The notes: a model not told the origin generated them from the letters alone. Shown: positions 45,701 through 53,994, counted from the stretch's first letter. The stretch: 64,000 bases of DNA from Viridilinea sp964592425 (GCA_964592425.1 CAZQCG010000009.1:62001-126000), one strand, 5' to 3'. Program-made: numbers and translations.

Positions 45701-46430
45701 GCAGACTGACGCTGCGGCTGAGCTCAGCATAGGCGCGCTCAGTGGCTGGCTCGGGGCTGAAGCCGAACTCGCGGTGCAGGCGCTCGCGCCATTGCTCGTA
45801 CTGGCGCAGCGCTTCGGCGGTGGCACCAAGGGCCTCGAAGGCGCGTAGCAGGGCCTGCTGGGCGCTGTCACGCATCGGCTCGATCTGCAACAGGCGCTGC
45901 AGCAGATCGCGCACAGCCCGCCAGGCACCGCGTTCGGCCATCAAAGCGGCAGTCTGCTCAAGCATGCTGAGCAGGCGCAGGCGCAAGGCTTCGCGGGCGG
46001 GGAGCAGCCACTCGTAATCAAGCTCAGGGCCGATCAAGGGCTCGGGCACGGCGAGCAGCCGGCCTGGCTCAATCTGATCGGGCGGGCAACTCAGCAGTTG
46101 CTCTAGCTCAAGCAGATCGCAGCGGTCGTCGGGTGTGAGCGCCAGGGTCAGCGTGTTCGGGCTGGCCACCAGGCAGGCGGCGGGCAGCACCTGCCGCAAC
46201 TGGTAGAGCGCGTCGGAAAGGCGCCGGCGGGCAATACGATCAGGCTGATCGGGCTCAATCTGTGCGGCCAGGTAGGTGCGCTCGATCGGTCGTCCGTAAT
46301 GCAAGAGCAGGTAGGTCAGCAGAGCCTGGGCGCGTGAGCCGGGCGCCAGGGCCAGGGGCTGATCGGCCAAGGTGATGCGAAAGGGTCCAAGGATGGCGAT
46401 GACAAGCGCGGGACGGGCGGGTGGATGCAT
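42798..46430 (-). CDS. BTAD/SARP-type ATPase regulator with TPR repeats and C-terminal HTH
   Basis: The large regulator has an OmpR/SARP-like winged-helix region (residues 10-105, IAILGPFRITLADQPLAL) and a BTAD domain (about 108-250). An AAA/NB-ARC-like ATPase follows from about 262, with LVGRDEERCQLLDW and Walker A EGGAGIGKSHLLG, then LLLMLDDLH for Walker B. A long TPR region (about 620-1110) comes next. A second helix-turn-helix lies at the very end (TFAALARALGVSVATVSRELQALRQAG), which is unusual for this class. It probably activates the adjacent glycosyltransferase gene or a target elsewhere. The ATG at 46430 fits the family start better than the one at 46478. Confidence 0.85.
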   Translation of the reverse strand: MHPPARPALVIAILGPFRITLADQPLALAPGSRAQALLTYLLLHYGRPIERTYLAAQIEPDQPDRIARRRLSDALYQLRQVLPAACLVASPNTLTLALTPDDRCDLLELEQLLSCPPDQIEPGRLLAVPEPLIGPELDYEWLLPAREALRLRLLSMLEQTAALMAERGAWRAVRDLLQRLLQIEPMRDSAQQALLRAFEALGATAEALRQYEQWRERLHREFGFSPEPATERAYAELSRSVSLPHVDLPTALPLVGRDEERCQLLDWMDAVGAHAGLVLIEGGAGIGKSHLLGHLADDARWRDWAVAYAGAGPPGSVIERALQALLTPLQHEQVAALLPAVWHRRLLRLFPTSLSATSAPTEPEPASDDGSDPQRYRELILRLVEALTVHTPLLLMLDDLHMAGDADLGLLVQIAALSTTRPLLIVASYRSSIRDDPERWPALQRLARLAPGRLRLEPLSPAACATLLRRTIGPCSSAMVEQLAQFSGGYPLLLREALDLLVEQGALQRGPDGRWRCEAHCLDPALLPDADHTIGARLAHLDPAARMLLDLVAVHGRPLGVSDLAAITGWIPAAVVAQAQELIQRHLLRANPDGYDCGHDLIDQALQRRLSPETRRAYHRQLFATLGTRPDASDYVLGRHALGAEAWGHAVSHLLAAAIELRQRADYRAALRVIDQALTALAHADLPVAEAHERQCALLFERVQIWRWYPPTSPQLHAADLEQLATRLPPTHSQRLQLELARIDYWLDQGANQAALEHARFQLAAAGPQTDLALLARLACQAGKAAQFVGAFEEGVGHLEQARNLAAACGAVAVEVAAIGNLAIYQHFAGDFDAARCGYSRVRDLCTSHGLIMDGMVARANLAALDHAQGRLAEAMSGYEAVINSLERYAAVDPPDLENLAEIAIQIGAFERAEQLLTQAAALWAERGGSAALTICRWVTLALARHDLLAAQTQLDALQALIAEDQRVAGEFWLWQSLLALEQGRLHHVEPALGQAEQIYAQLGVHFYHALLAAMRALSAVRQGRTAVALAALQQAEAALAERAQSFVDPRYLLGLAAEALALPGEATRFYQAAWHDLETQAATLAPDLAAAMRNAPFSRRIGQAVARLAAPAEALVRLPLKSAPTGRPLQAWEEVAVLWRLPPRSLNTDEHSWRREALRQLIEQATHQEAAPTFAALARALGVSVATVSRELQALRQAGTDLETRGMMV

Positions 46431-46468
46431 AGCCAGCCTCTGCGCCGCTAGATCGGGTACCTGCACGC

Positions 46469-46478
46469 AGTATAGCAC
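46469..46478 (-). promoter_or_regulatory. Extended -10 promoter ahead of the BTAD regulator
   Basis: The minus strand reads GTGCTATACT, 39 bases before the chosen start. No good -35 is seen, which is tolerable for an extended -10 site. Confidence 0.5.
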
Positions 46479-46569
46479 GCTGGCCCGTTGCTCTTGCCGA
46501 CCTTGTTACAGACGGCACGAGAGCGACACGAGAGCGGTGTGCGATCCTGGGCCTACAACCGGCTCTGTG

Positions 46570-46652
46570 ACGATAGTACTCTTTTCCCTATCGTTGTATC
46601 GCAGGTACTCAGTATGTAGGGGCAATCCCTACGGGGTGGCCTACTACACCCC
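46570..46652. repeat. Cluster of short hairpins
   Basis: Three inverted repeats occur in a row: ACGATAG/CTATCGT (46570-46594), GTAGGG/CCCTAC (46616-46632) and GGGGTG/CACCCC (46633-46652). They lie in the 710-base region upstream of the BTAD regulator. No protein gene is supported there; a small minus-strand open frame at 46553-46768 looks incidental. Confidence 0.4.
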
Positions 46653-46929
46653 CGATCCCATTGCCTTGCGGCGTTTGGGATTGCATATGCGCCCTTTGAT
46701 GCTTTTGCCTGATGGTGATTCTCTCGCCTACGACCAATCTGCTTGACGTTCTCTAGGTTCTTCCGCACCCGTCTGGCTTTTCACCACTGTTCCTAGGGTC
46801 ATCGAGTCTTGGCTATTCGCACTACTCATGGGCATATACGACGATCATTTTACCTGTCACTCGCTTTTGTGACAGAACCGCCAATGATCTTGTTCAGGTG
46901 CCACACCACAGGAGCACGGTGATGGTTTC

Positions 46930-46958
46930 AGTATAGCACAAAAGTTTGTATCTTACAA
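46930..46958 (-). promoter_or_regulatory. Candidate minus-strand promoter
   Basis: TTGTAA (46958-46953) and TATACT (46935-46930) are spaced by 17 bases, with the extended -10 GTGCTATACT. It fires toward the BTAD regulator almost 500 bases away, so the product is either a long leader or a separate small RNA. Confidence 0.5.
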
Positions 46959-47140
46959 GGCCAGAAGTCGCAGCAAAACGCAACAAAACGCCTTGTTTCT
47001 TGTAAACGTTTAAGATACCGCATGATTCCGGCGCAACACTACCGCCGGGCAACACCTGTGTGAATGTGTCGAACTGGGGAACTGGGGAGTTGAACCAGGG
47101 TAATGCCTTCAAGTCGAGTTGATCGAAGCAGGAGGAGACC

Positions 47141-50100
47141 ATGAGCTATAGACGACGCCTCTCTCTGTTGATGGGCCTGGGGCTGAGTATGCTACTAGTG
47201 ATCATCGCTATGCCAGCCATGCCCGTCAGGGCCGTCGATCCGGTCTTTGTGACCACGATCACTGTCAATACGGTCGCTGACCTGGACTTCAATATGAGTA
47301 CGACCTGCAGCAACCCGGCCAATCCATGTACGCTGCGGCGGGCGATTGTGCAGGCGCGTGGCTTGTCTTCCGGCCAGCGCCCGGTACGCATCGCCTTCAA
47401 CCTGCCCGCAGGTGAGGCCAATCTGGATGCTGCCGCAGGCACCTGGACGATCGTCATTGGCGAGGGGGCCAGCGCCGACCTGCGCGACCTGGCTGGCGGC
47501 CAGGTGACCATCGACGGCAGCACGCAGCCTGGTGGGCGCGCCAGTGGCCCGAAGGTCTTTATCCGCGGCTCGACCCAGGCCGACCGGCTGGTGATCAATG
47601 GTGACAACAACCGCCTGGTCAACCTGGGCTTTCAGTATCTCAATGTGATCTTCAACGTCAGCAACAACCTGGTCGAAAATGTCTGGAGCGGTCTGCAGGA
47701 GAGTGGCCAGGCGATCTATTTCCTGCGCGACAACCCTGAGGTGGACAGTCGGGCCAGCTTTGAGGACAACAGCGCTAGCAGTGGCAATGTCTACCGCAAT
47801 GTGGTGATCAGCGGCTCGCGGACCATGGCGATCACGATGCGCGGCGACAATGGCACCATTGAAAATAGCTTCTTTGGGACACGCGGCGATGGGACGGTGC
47901 CGGCAGTAGCCGCCGACCGCAAATGTTGGCCCAATGCCCGCTACAACAACTGGTTCGGCGGCCAGGGTGTGACCCTCTTTGGCACCGGCACGACAGTGCG
48001 CAATAACCGTTTTGTGGGCCTGCTCAATGCCAGCCGCGATCCGCTCAATACCCCGCCGACGGCGATTGACATCAATACGGCCGATAACCTGGTCGAGAAT
48101 AATATCATTGGTGTCGACAGCGCCGGCCAGCACGTCGGCACCTGCGGCGACGCCATACGCATGACCAGCCGTGACAATATTCTGCGCAATAATACGATCT
48201 ACGGCGCGGGGGTGCGCAACGGCGACGAGAATAAGAGTACCGAGGGCGAACAGCCCCAGACAGGCGCGATCGGCATTAGCGGCAATAATGCCGAGCTTGA
48301 TGCGAACCTGATCCGCAGCAATGTGATCAGTGACTCGATTGCGCCGGTCTTCTTCTTCCCCAGTGTGAATGTGCGCTACAGCTACTTCAACCCGGCCAAG
48401 GTGACGGCAATCAACGCTACGGCGGTGACGGGCACTTCGGGTGATCCCGGCCAGCCGCCGCCGCCCAATCCGCCGGTCGATAGCACTTGCCCCAACTGTG
48501 TGATCGAGCTCTTCCTCGATAACCGTGACGGTAATATTGAGACGCTGCAATCTCTCGGCACCACCACGGCCAATGCACAGGGCAACTGGACTTTCACCTT
48601 GCCGCGGGCGCTGACGGCCAACGAGGGCCTGCGTACGCAGAGCACCACCGCAGCCAACGGCACGATCACTGACTTTGACGCAGGCACCAGCACACGCGTC
48701 TCGCGCAACCTCTACGGCCCGAACGGTGTGATCACCACGCCGTTGCCGCCCACCCGGCCCGGCGCCAGTGCGCCGACGAACTATACGCCGCTGCAGCCCC
48801 GTGCCGTGCCTGCGATACCCAGCTACAGCTTTGTCACCACGATCACCGTCAACAGCAGCAGCGACCCCGATACCAGCCAGTCGACCACCTGCACCAGCAG
48901 CCCTTGTACGCTGCGGCGGGCGATTGTGCAGGCACGGGCGCTGCCGGCTGGTCAGCGCCCGGTACGGATCGCCTTCAATCTTCCCACCAGCGACCCCGGC
49001 TATAACGGCACCCTGCAGGTGTGGCGGATCGACCTGAACAGCGCCAGCAACAACTACTTCCGTTCGGTTGATGGCGGGCAGATCGTGATCGACGGTACAA
49101 CTCAGCCCGGCGGGCGGGCGAGTGGGCCGAAGATCTTTGTGCGCGGCAGCAACAGCCAGCACATCCTGGTGCTCAACGGGCGTGGCAACCTGGTGCGTGG
49201 CCTGGGCCTGCAGGGCTTTGGCATGCAGATCAACGCCGGCGGTAACTTCATCGAGCAGAACTGGCTGGGCCTGAGTGAGGACGGCCAGAGCATCTACTAT
49301 ATCAATGGCGATAATACGCGTGATAATAAAGCGACCCTTCAAGACGCCGAGACGCCGCCGGCCGATACGGGCGGCAACGTCTTCCGCAACAACGTCGTGA
49401 CTGGCTCGCGGGGTAGCGCGATGACCATTCGCAGCGACGACAGCTGGGTAGTTGGCAACTACATCGGCACGCGCCCCGACGGCACCATCCCCACCAGCGG
49501 CGCCGCAGTCTGTACCGACCCGAGCTGGATCTCGGGCGAGGGCATCGAGCTGATGGGCGGTATCGGCACGCAGGTGGGCGGGCCGACTGAAGCCGAGCGT
49601 AACTACCTGGTCGGTCTGAGTGTGCGCAGCGCCGATCCCAATGTGACCCAGCCGATCGGGGTGCAGATTGGCGAAGTGGGCGATTACCTGGTGCAGAACA
49701 ACTACATCGGGCGCGACACAGCCGGCAATAACGTGGGCGTGTGCGGCGAAGGTGTGCGCATAAACGGCGATTTCAGCCTCGTGCGTGACAACTATATCGT
49801 CACCACCCAGAACGCCGTAGTCAACCACCTGCCCAACGTGGTGGGCGGTAACGCCAATACCTACCGCAGCAACCTGTTCGTCGGCAACCAGCAGCCGATC
49901 ATCTTTGGGCCAATCGTGCCCGACGAGTTGGCCTACTTCAACCCGGCCAAGATTACCCGTATCAACGGCACAGCTGTGACCGGCACCTCGGGCGACCCCG
50001 GCCAGCCTCCCGGTGGACGGCCACCCATCGACAGCAGTTGCCCCTTCTGCACAGTCGAGATCTTCCTCGACGACCGCGACAGCCAGGTCGAGACCTTGCA

Positions 50101-50656
50101 GTCGTTCGGCACCACGGTGGCCAATGCGCAGGGCAACTGGAGCTTCACCCTGCCGCGGGCGCTGACGAGCAGTGAGGGCCTGCGCACGCAGAGCACGGCG
50201 GGCACCTTCGGGGTGATCAAGCGCTACGAAGCCGGTACGACCACGAAGATCTCGACGCTCTACATCTACACACCCGGCCCGACCCTGAGCAGCACCAACG
50301 GCACCAACGGCGGGGCTGGCAGCGCCTTCGGCTTCACCGCAGCCGGCTTCGCAGCCCAGGCTAGCGTGACAATCAGTGTAACCCCGCCGGCGACTACGGG
50401 GCTCGACAGCGCCACCCTGGCGGCACCCTACGTGGCCGGTACGGTCAACGCCGATGCGAGCGGCAGTGTAAGCTTTGCCGTACTGCTGGGCAGCGGGGCA
50501 CCAGCAGGCACCTACACCGTGACGGCAAGCAGCGGCAGTTCACAGGTCAGCAGCCAGATCACCGTCAGCCCCAGTGCCTCGGTGCTGAGCCCACCGGCCA
50601 ATGTACCAATCGTGCGTGGCCTGCCAACCACCTACCTGCCACTTGTGCGGCGGTAG
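47141..50656 (+). CDS. Secreted right-handed beta-helix protein with internal duplication
   Basis: The signal peptide (residues 1-31, ending VRAV) is followed by two homologous halves (about 37-540 and 565-1060). Each opens with TCS...CTLRRAIVQAR and VTIDGSTQPGGRASGPK and continues with short NN/NTI ladder strands typical of a parallel beta-helix. Each half closes with FNPAKVTAINATAVTGTSGDPGQPP-type segments and a SxGTTTANAQGNWTFTLP strand. A final beta domain (about 1070-1150) leads to TTYLPLVRR. GGAGGAG precedes the ATG. It is probably a surface adhesin or polysaccharide-binding protein. No catalytic residues were recognised. Confidence 0.75.
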   Translation: MSYRRRLSLLMGLGLSMLLVIIAMPAMPVRAVDPVFVTTITVNTVADLDFNMSTTCSNPANPCTLRRAIVQARGLSSGQRPVRIAFNLPAGEANLDAAAGTWTIVIGEGASADLRDLAGGQVTIDGSTQPGGRASGPKVFIRGSTQADRLVINGDNNRLVNLGFQYLNVIFNVSNNLVENVWSGLQESGQAIYFLRDNPEVDSRASFEDNSASSGNVYRNVVISGSRTMAITMRGDNGTIENSFFGTRGDGTVPAVAADRKCWPNARYNNWFGGQGVTLFGTGTTVRNNRFVGLLNASRDPLNTPPTAIDINTADNLVENNIIGVDSAGQHVGTCGDAIRMTSRDNILRNNTIYGAGVRNGDENKSTEGEQPQTGAIGISGNNAELDANLIRSNVISDSIAPVFFFPSVNVRYSYFNPAKVTAINATAVTGTSGDPGQPPPPNPPVDSTCPNCVIELFLDNRDGNIETLQSLGTTTANAQGNWTFTLPRALTANEGLRTQSTTAANGTITDFDAGTSTRVSRNLYGPNGVITTPLPPTRPGASAPTNYTPLQPRAVPAIPSYSFVTTITVNSSSDPDTSQSTTCTSSPCTLRRAIVQARALPAGQRPVRIAFNLPTSDPGYNGTLQVWRIDLNSASNNYFRSVDGGQIVIDGTTQPGGRASGPKIFVRGSNSQHILVLNGRGNLVRGLGLQGFGMQINAGGNFIEQNWLGLSEDGQSIYYINGDNTRDNKATLQDAETPPADTGGNVFRNNVVTGSRGSAMTIRSDDSWVVGNYIGTRPDGTIPTSGAAVCTDPSWISGEGIELMGGIGTQVGGPTEAERNYLVGLSVRSADPNVTQPIGVQIGEVGDYLVQNNYIGRDTAGNNVGVCGEGVRINGDFSLVRDNYIVTTQNAVVNHLPNVVGGNANTYRSNLFVGNQQPIIFGPIVPDELAYFNPAKITRINGTAVTGTSGDPGQPPGGRPPIDSSCPFCTVEIFLDDRDSQVETLQSFGTTVANAQGNWSFTLPRALTSSEGLRTQSTAGTFGVIKRYEAGTTTKISTLYIYTPGPTLSSTNGTNGGAGSAFGFTAAGFAAQASVTISVTPPATTGLDSATLAAPYVAGTVNADASGSVSFAVLLGSGAPAGTYTVTASSGSSQVSSQITVSPSASVLSPPANVPIVRGLPTTYLPLVRR

Positions 50657-50671
50657 GAAACCCCTTCAGGT

Positions 50672-50710
50672 ATGCCGCAGGGACGCTCCATCGGGGCGTC
50701 CCTGCGGCAT
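50672..50710 (+). terminator. Strong hairpin after the beta-helix gene
   Basis: ATGCCGCAGGGACGC (50672-50686) pairs perfectly with GCGTCCCTGCGGCAT (50696-50710) around a 9-base loop, 16 bases past the stop. There is no T-run. Confidence 0.6.
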
Positions 50711-50893
50711 TGAAACAGATTCACCTGCAGATCGGCGATAATAGGTGTACATTTGAGATGGGCCGCGCCGGGGGCGGCATAGCAATAGCGCCGAGCGGGT
50801 CGTCTAGCTGGGGGGCCGGTTCAGGGTCAGGAGCACGCCGGGCGCAAGTACAAGCCTGGCGCTGCAGATCCCCTACCAGGTGGAGTCAGGGTG

Positions 50894-51523
50894 ATGACTG
50901 AGTTGATCCGTGTGCTGGTTGCTGATGATCATCATGTGGTGCGGCGTGGGCTGGCCAGCTTGCTGGTGCCGCGCAATCAAATGACTCTCGTCGGGGAGGC
51001 GGCTAATGGCCGTGAGGTGGTCGAACTGGCACGCACCCTCCAGCCCGACGTGATTGTGATCGATCTGTTGATGCCGGAGCTGGGCGGTATCGAGGCGATC
51101 AAGCTGATTATGCAGGAGCAGCCCGCTGCGCGCATTCTGGTGCTCTCCAGCTTTGGTGAGCCAGCCGAGGTGCAGGCGGCGATTCGTGCCGGAGCCTATG
51201 GCTACCTGCTTAAAGCAGCCCCGCCCAGCGAGCTCTTGCAGGCGATCCGCGCTGTCTATGAGGGTCAATTGACACTGCCGCATGCTCTGGCTCTGGCCCT
51301 GGTGCAGACACCCCCGTCGCCCCCTGTTATTGACCAGTTGACCGAGCGCGAGATGGCTGTGCTGCGTTTGCTGGCCGAGGGCCAGACCAATCAGGAAATT
51401 GCCCATCGGCTTATGATCAGCGATACGACCGTGCGCGCCCATGTCAGCAGTATTCTGGCCAAGCTAAAGGTCGCGAATCGCACCCAGGCGGCTCTTTTCG
51501 CCCGCGAGCATTTAGGCCTCTAG
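50894..51523 (+). CDS. NarL/FixJ-type response regulator (orphan)
   Basis: The receiver domain (residues 5-120) has ADDHHVVRRGL with the acidic pair, the phospho-acceptor Asp in VIVIDLLMP and the conserved Lys in GYLLKAA. The LuxR HTH (about 145-205) begins LTEREMAVLRLLAEG. No histidine kinase is adjacent, so its partner lies elsewhere. GGTGGAG precedes; ATG 50894 is one codon after an alternative GTG. Confidence 0.92.
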   Translation: MTELIRVLVADDHHVVRRGLASLLVPRNQMTLVGEAANGREVVELARTLQPDVIVIDLLMPELGGIEAIKLIMQEQPAARILVLSSFGEPAEVQAAIRAGAYGYLLKAAPPSELLQAIRAVYEGQLTLPHALALALVQTPPSPPVIDQLTEREMAVLRLLAEGQTNQEIAHRLMISDTTVRAHVSSILAKLKVANRTQAALFAREHLGL

Positions 51524-51577
51524 ACAAGGCTTCGCTTGCGCGCAGCGCCTGTCGCAGCGCCCACGCCGGCAACTCAA

Positions 51578-51677
51578 GCTGATGGCTTGACGGCGTTGGG
51601 GTGCAGGAGTGGCTAACGCTGCTGTGCCCTTACCGGTGCGTAGCCTCCCCGTCATTTTTGCTCGGACGGAGTACTAA
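51578..51677. repeat. Intergenic structured repeat, copy B
   Basis: This segment aligns over about 100 bases with 1352-1452. The middle stem (TGACGG at 51588, CCGTCA at 51649) is identical. The inner stem GGGTGCAG/CTGTGCCC keeps pairing through G-U changes. It lies between the response regulator and the membrane protein genes. Confidence 0.6.
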
Positions 51678-51740
51678 TACTGTAGGGGTTGGGAGGTCTG
51701 CCAGTTCTAGTGTGCTGCAGACTTCCTACTGCATTACGCT

Positions 51741-53705
51741 ATGCCTGATATGCTCGCCCGCCCAACTCTTGCTGCGCCTACCCGCCCGGCACTCACCCTT
51801 GCCCGTATATGGCGCTCCAGTTCGATCCGGCTCGCTGCGGCCGTGGCCCTGGCACTGCTGCTGCTGTTTGTGACCGAGACGGTGCGCCTCGTCAGGGCAG
51901 ATCGAGTGAGCCTGCCCATTGACGACCAGCGCCTCGGGCTCGTGCTGCTCGATGGGTTTCACGCGATTGAGCGCGACGACCGTGGCCCGTTCCGCTGGAC
52001 GCGGGGTGAGGCCCGGGCAACCCTGGCCATGCCCTGGGCTAGCGAGGCGACAGATCTACGCCTCGTTATCGGCTCAGCAGCGCCCGGTCGCTCTACAGGC
52101 GATCTGTCCCTGGACGTAGGTGTTGGCCCGCCGATGGTTTTTGGCCTGGCCCCCGATCCGCGAGTCTACACGGTACTGGTGCCGCATGGAGCCGCTCGTC
52201 TCGGCAACCTGGAGCTTCTGCTGCGCGCACCGGCCATGTCGCTCGCTGGCGACCCGCGTGAGATGGCCCTGCGCGTCGACGGACTGGCGCTTCGCAGCCT
52301 GAGCCAGCAAGCCTGGCCAGCGGCCGCAGTGCTGCTGCTGCAGGGCGTGATCCTCACGGCGGTCGGCCTGATCGGGCTGCGCGTCTGCCTCCCCGACCCA
52401 GCCGTGGCAGCCCTGGTACTAATCGCAGCCTTTGCCCTGGCGCTGGCAGGTTTCAGCTACCCCCTGGTTATGCCGAGCTACCTGGTCCGGCTCGCCGTGG
52501 CTTTCGGGTTGCTGGCCGCTCTCACCTACGGTGTACTCCCCCAGATCGAGCGCAGGCCTTCGTGGCTTGGCCCGCCCGCCGAGTCTCGTGCGCTCTGGGG
52601 TGTGGCGATACTTGCCAGCGGCCTGCGGTTGGCGGGTACCCTCTACCCGCCGTTTGTGGCCTATGACCTGCAGCTTAACATCGAGCGCCTGGCGGCCACC
52701 GTGGGGGGCATATTGGTTGCCACCAACGAGTCGTTCGAGTTTGCGGGCGGCGTGACGGTCTACCCCTCAGGGCCGTACCTGATTCTGATGGTTGGGATGC
52801 TGACGGGCCTATCCACGAAGTTGGCGCTACAGGGCGGGATTGCCCTTGTCGATGGGATGGCGACGCTGGGTGTCGCGGCACTTGGACGTGCCCTGGGGCT
52901 ACGCCCGCGCGCGGTGCTGTTTGCGTCCGTGGCCTACGCTGCGGTGGCGATCAATTTTGCCACCCTTTACTACGGCCATACGGCCCAGGCCTTCGGGCAG
53001 GCGCTGATGGCACCTCTGGCCGTGGCCCTGCTGGTGGGGATGGGCGGCGCGGGGCGCGTGTGGTCCTGGCTGATCGCCTGGGTTCTGATGAGTGCGGCGC
53101 TGCTCAGCCATATCGGGGTGACCATCCTGGCTCTGGCCTGGCTCGGCATAGCCTGGCTCGCCCTGACTCTGCGGCGCACCCTCAGCCTGGACACCTGGCG
53201 CTGCTTTAGCATAACGCTATTCGCGGGCGGGCTGATGGGGCTAGTCTTCGTCTACGGGCCAGTGGTATTTACCCACCTCGATGCGGTGTCCGGCCTGGGC
53301 GGGGGCGCTGGAGGGGGTAGGCCAGCCTACAATCTGATCGCCAAGGCGATCTGGCTCGCGTACGGGCAGGTCGGGCTGCTGCTGGCCGTGGCGGGGCTGG
53401 CCCTGCTGCCATGGCGTTGTCTGCCCACCGGTGCCCGCGAGCTGCTGGGGGCCTGGGCTGGTGCGGTGGCACTTTTCTGGGGCATCGAGATGCTGAGCGG
53501 GCTCCAGGTACGCTACCTGGTCTTCTTCGTACCCCTGGTCTGCCTGCTAGCTGGTGTGACCCTTGCGTGGCTGGCCGAGCGGGGGCGGCCCGGGTTGTGG
53601 CTTGCCCGCAGCCTTGCTCTGGTTCTGGTGGCCCAGGGGGTCTGGGTCTGGTTCCCGGGAACCTTCGAGCGTATCGCGCCCTCGATGGTCATGCTGCTGC
53701 GATAG
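51741..53705 (+). CDS. Polytopic membrane protein, glycosyltransferase-like
   Basis: The protein has a first membrane helix near residues 29-50, a soluble beta region (about 55-190) and then about ten hydrophobic segments from residue 195 on. Short loops carry YDLQLNIERLAATVGG and TNESFEFAGGVTVYPSGPYL. This layout resembles PMT/ArnT-type membrane glycosyltransferases or O-antigen-ligase-like proteins, but no catalytic DxE was identified in the expected early loop. The function is unknown. Confidence 0.6.
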   Translation: MPDMLARPTLAAPTRPALTLARIWRSSSIRLAAAVALALLLLFVTETVRLVRADRVSLPIDDQRLGLVLLDGFHAIERDDRGPFRWTRGEARATLAMPWASEATDLRLVIGSAAPGRSTGDLSLDVGVGPPMVFGLAPDPRVYTVLVPHGAARLGNLELLLRAPAMSLAGDPREMALRVDGLALRSLSQQAWPAAAVLLLQGVILTAVGLIGLRVCLPDPAVAALVLIAAFALALAGFSYPLVMPSYLVRLAVAFGLLAALTYGVLPQIERRPSWLGPPAESRALWGVAILASGLRLAGTLYPPFVAYDLQLNIERLAATVGGILVATNESFEFAGGVTVYPSGPYLILMVGMLTGLSTKLALQGGIALVDGMATLGVAALGRALGLRPRAVLFASVAYAAVAINFATLYYGHTAQAFGQALMAPLAVALLVGMGGAGRVWSWLIAWVLMSAALLSHIGVTILALAWLGIAWLALTLRRTLSLDTWRCFSITLFAGGLMGLVFVYGPVVFTHLDAVSGLGGGAGGGRPAYNLIAKAIWLAYGQVGLLLAVAGLALLPWRCLPTGARELLGAWAGAVALFWGIEMLSGLQVRYLVFFVPLVCLLAGVTLAWLAERGRPGLWLARSLALVLVAQGVWVWFPGTFERIAPSMVMLLR

Positions 53706-53881
53706 CGCCTCTTGTTGAATATCAACGTGCCCAACGCAGCCGTGCATTAAGCTTAGGCCAGGCTTCGCAAGCCCAGCGAAGGTCGCCTATGATCAGTCGT
53801 AGCCCTCGTCCGCTACAACGATCACGCTCATCAGCAATACCCTGGTAGTGTAATTATCGTGTACTATTAAGGAAACTTCCT

Positions 53882-53935
53882 ATGGCAACCAGGGTCGACT
53901 TCACGCCGGAAGAGTTGAATAAAATCCTGGGGTAG
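53882..53935 (+). CDS. Possible 17-residue small ORF
   Basis: AAGGAAA (53869-53875) lies 6 bases before an ATG opening MATRVDFTPEELNKILG, then TAG. The sequence looks like the N-terminus of a larger protein cut short. It could be a leader peptide of the operon that starts at 53995, a decayed gene, or chance. Confidence 0.3.
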   Translation: MATRVDFTPEELNKILG

Positions 53936-53994
53936 TAGCAGCGTCACCTGTGCTGCAACCCTGCCACACTCAATCAAGAAGGACGACGTATCCT

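Noticed and set aside
46553..46768. 71-codon minus-strand open frame upstream of the BTAD regulator
   Set aside because: It runs through the hairpin cluster, has no ribosome site and its basic composition looks incidental.
47195..49828. 877-codon minus-strand open frame opposite the beta-helix gene
   Set aside because: It is a shadow of high-GC coding sequence. The plus strand has a signal peptide, ribosome site, internal domain duplication and the LPLVRR end.
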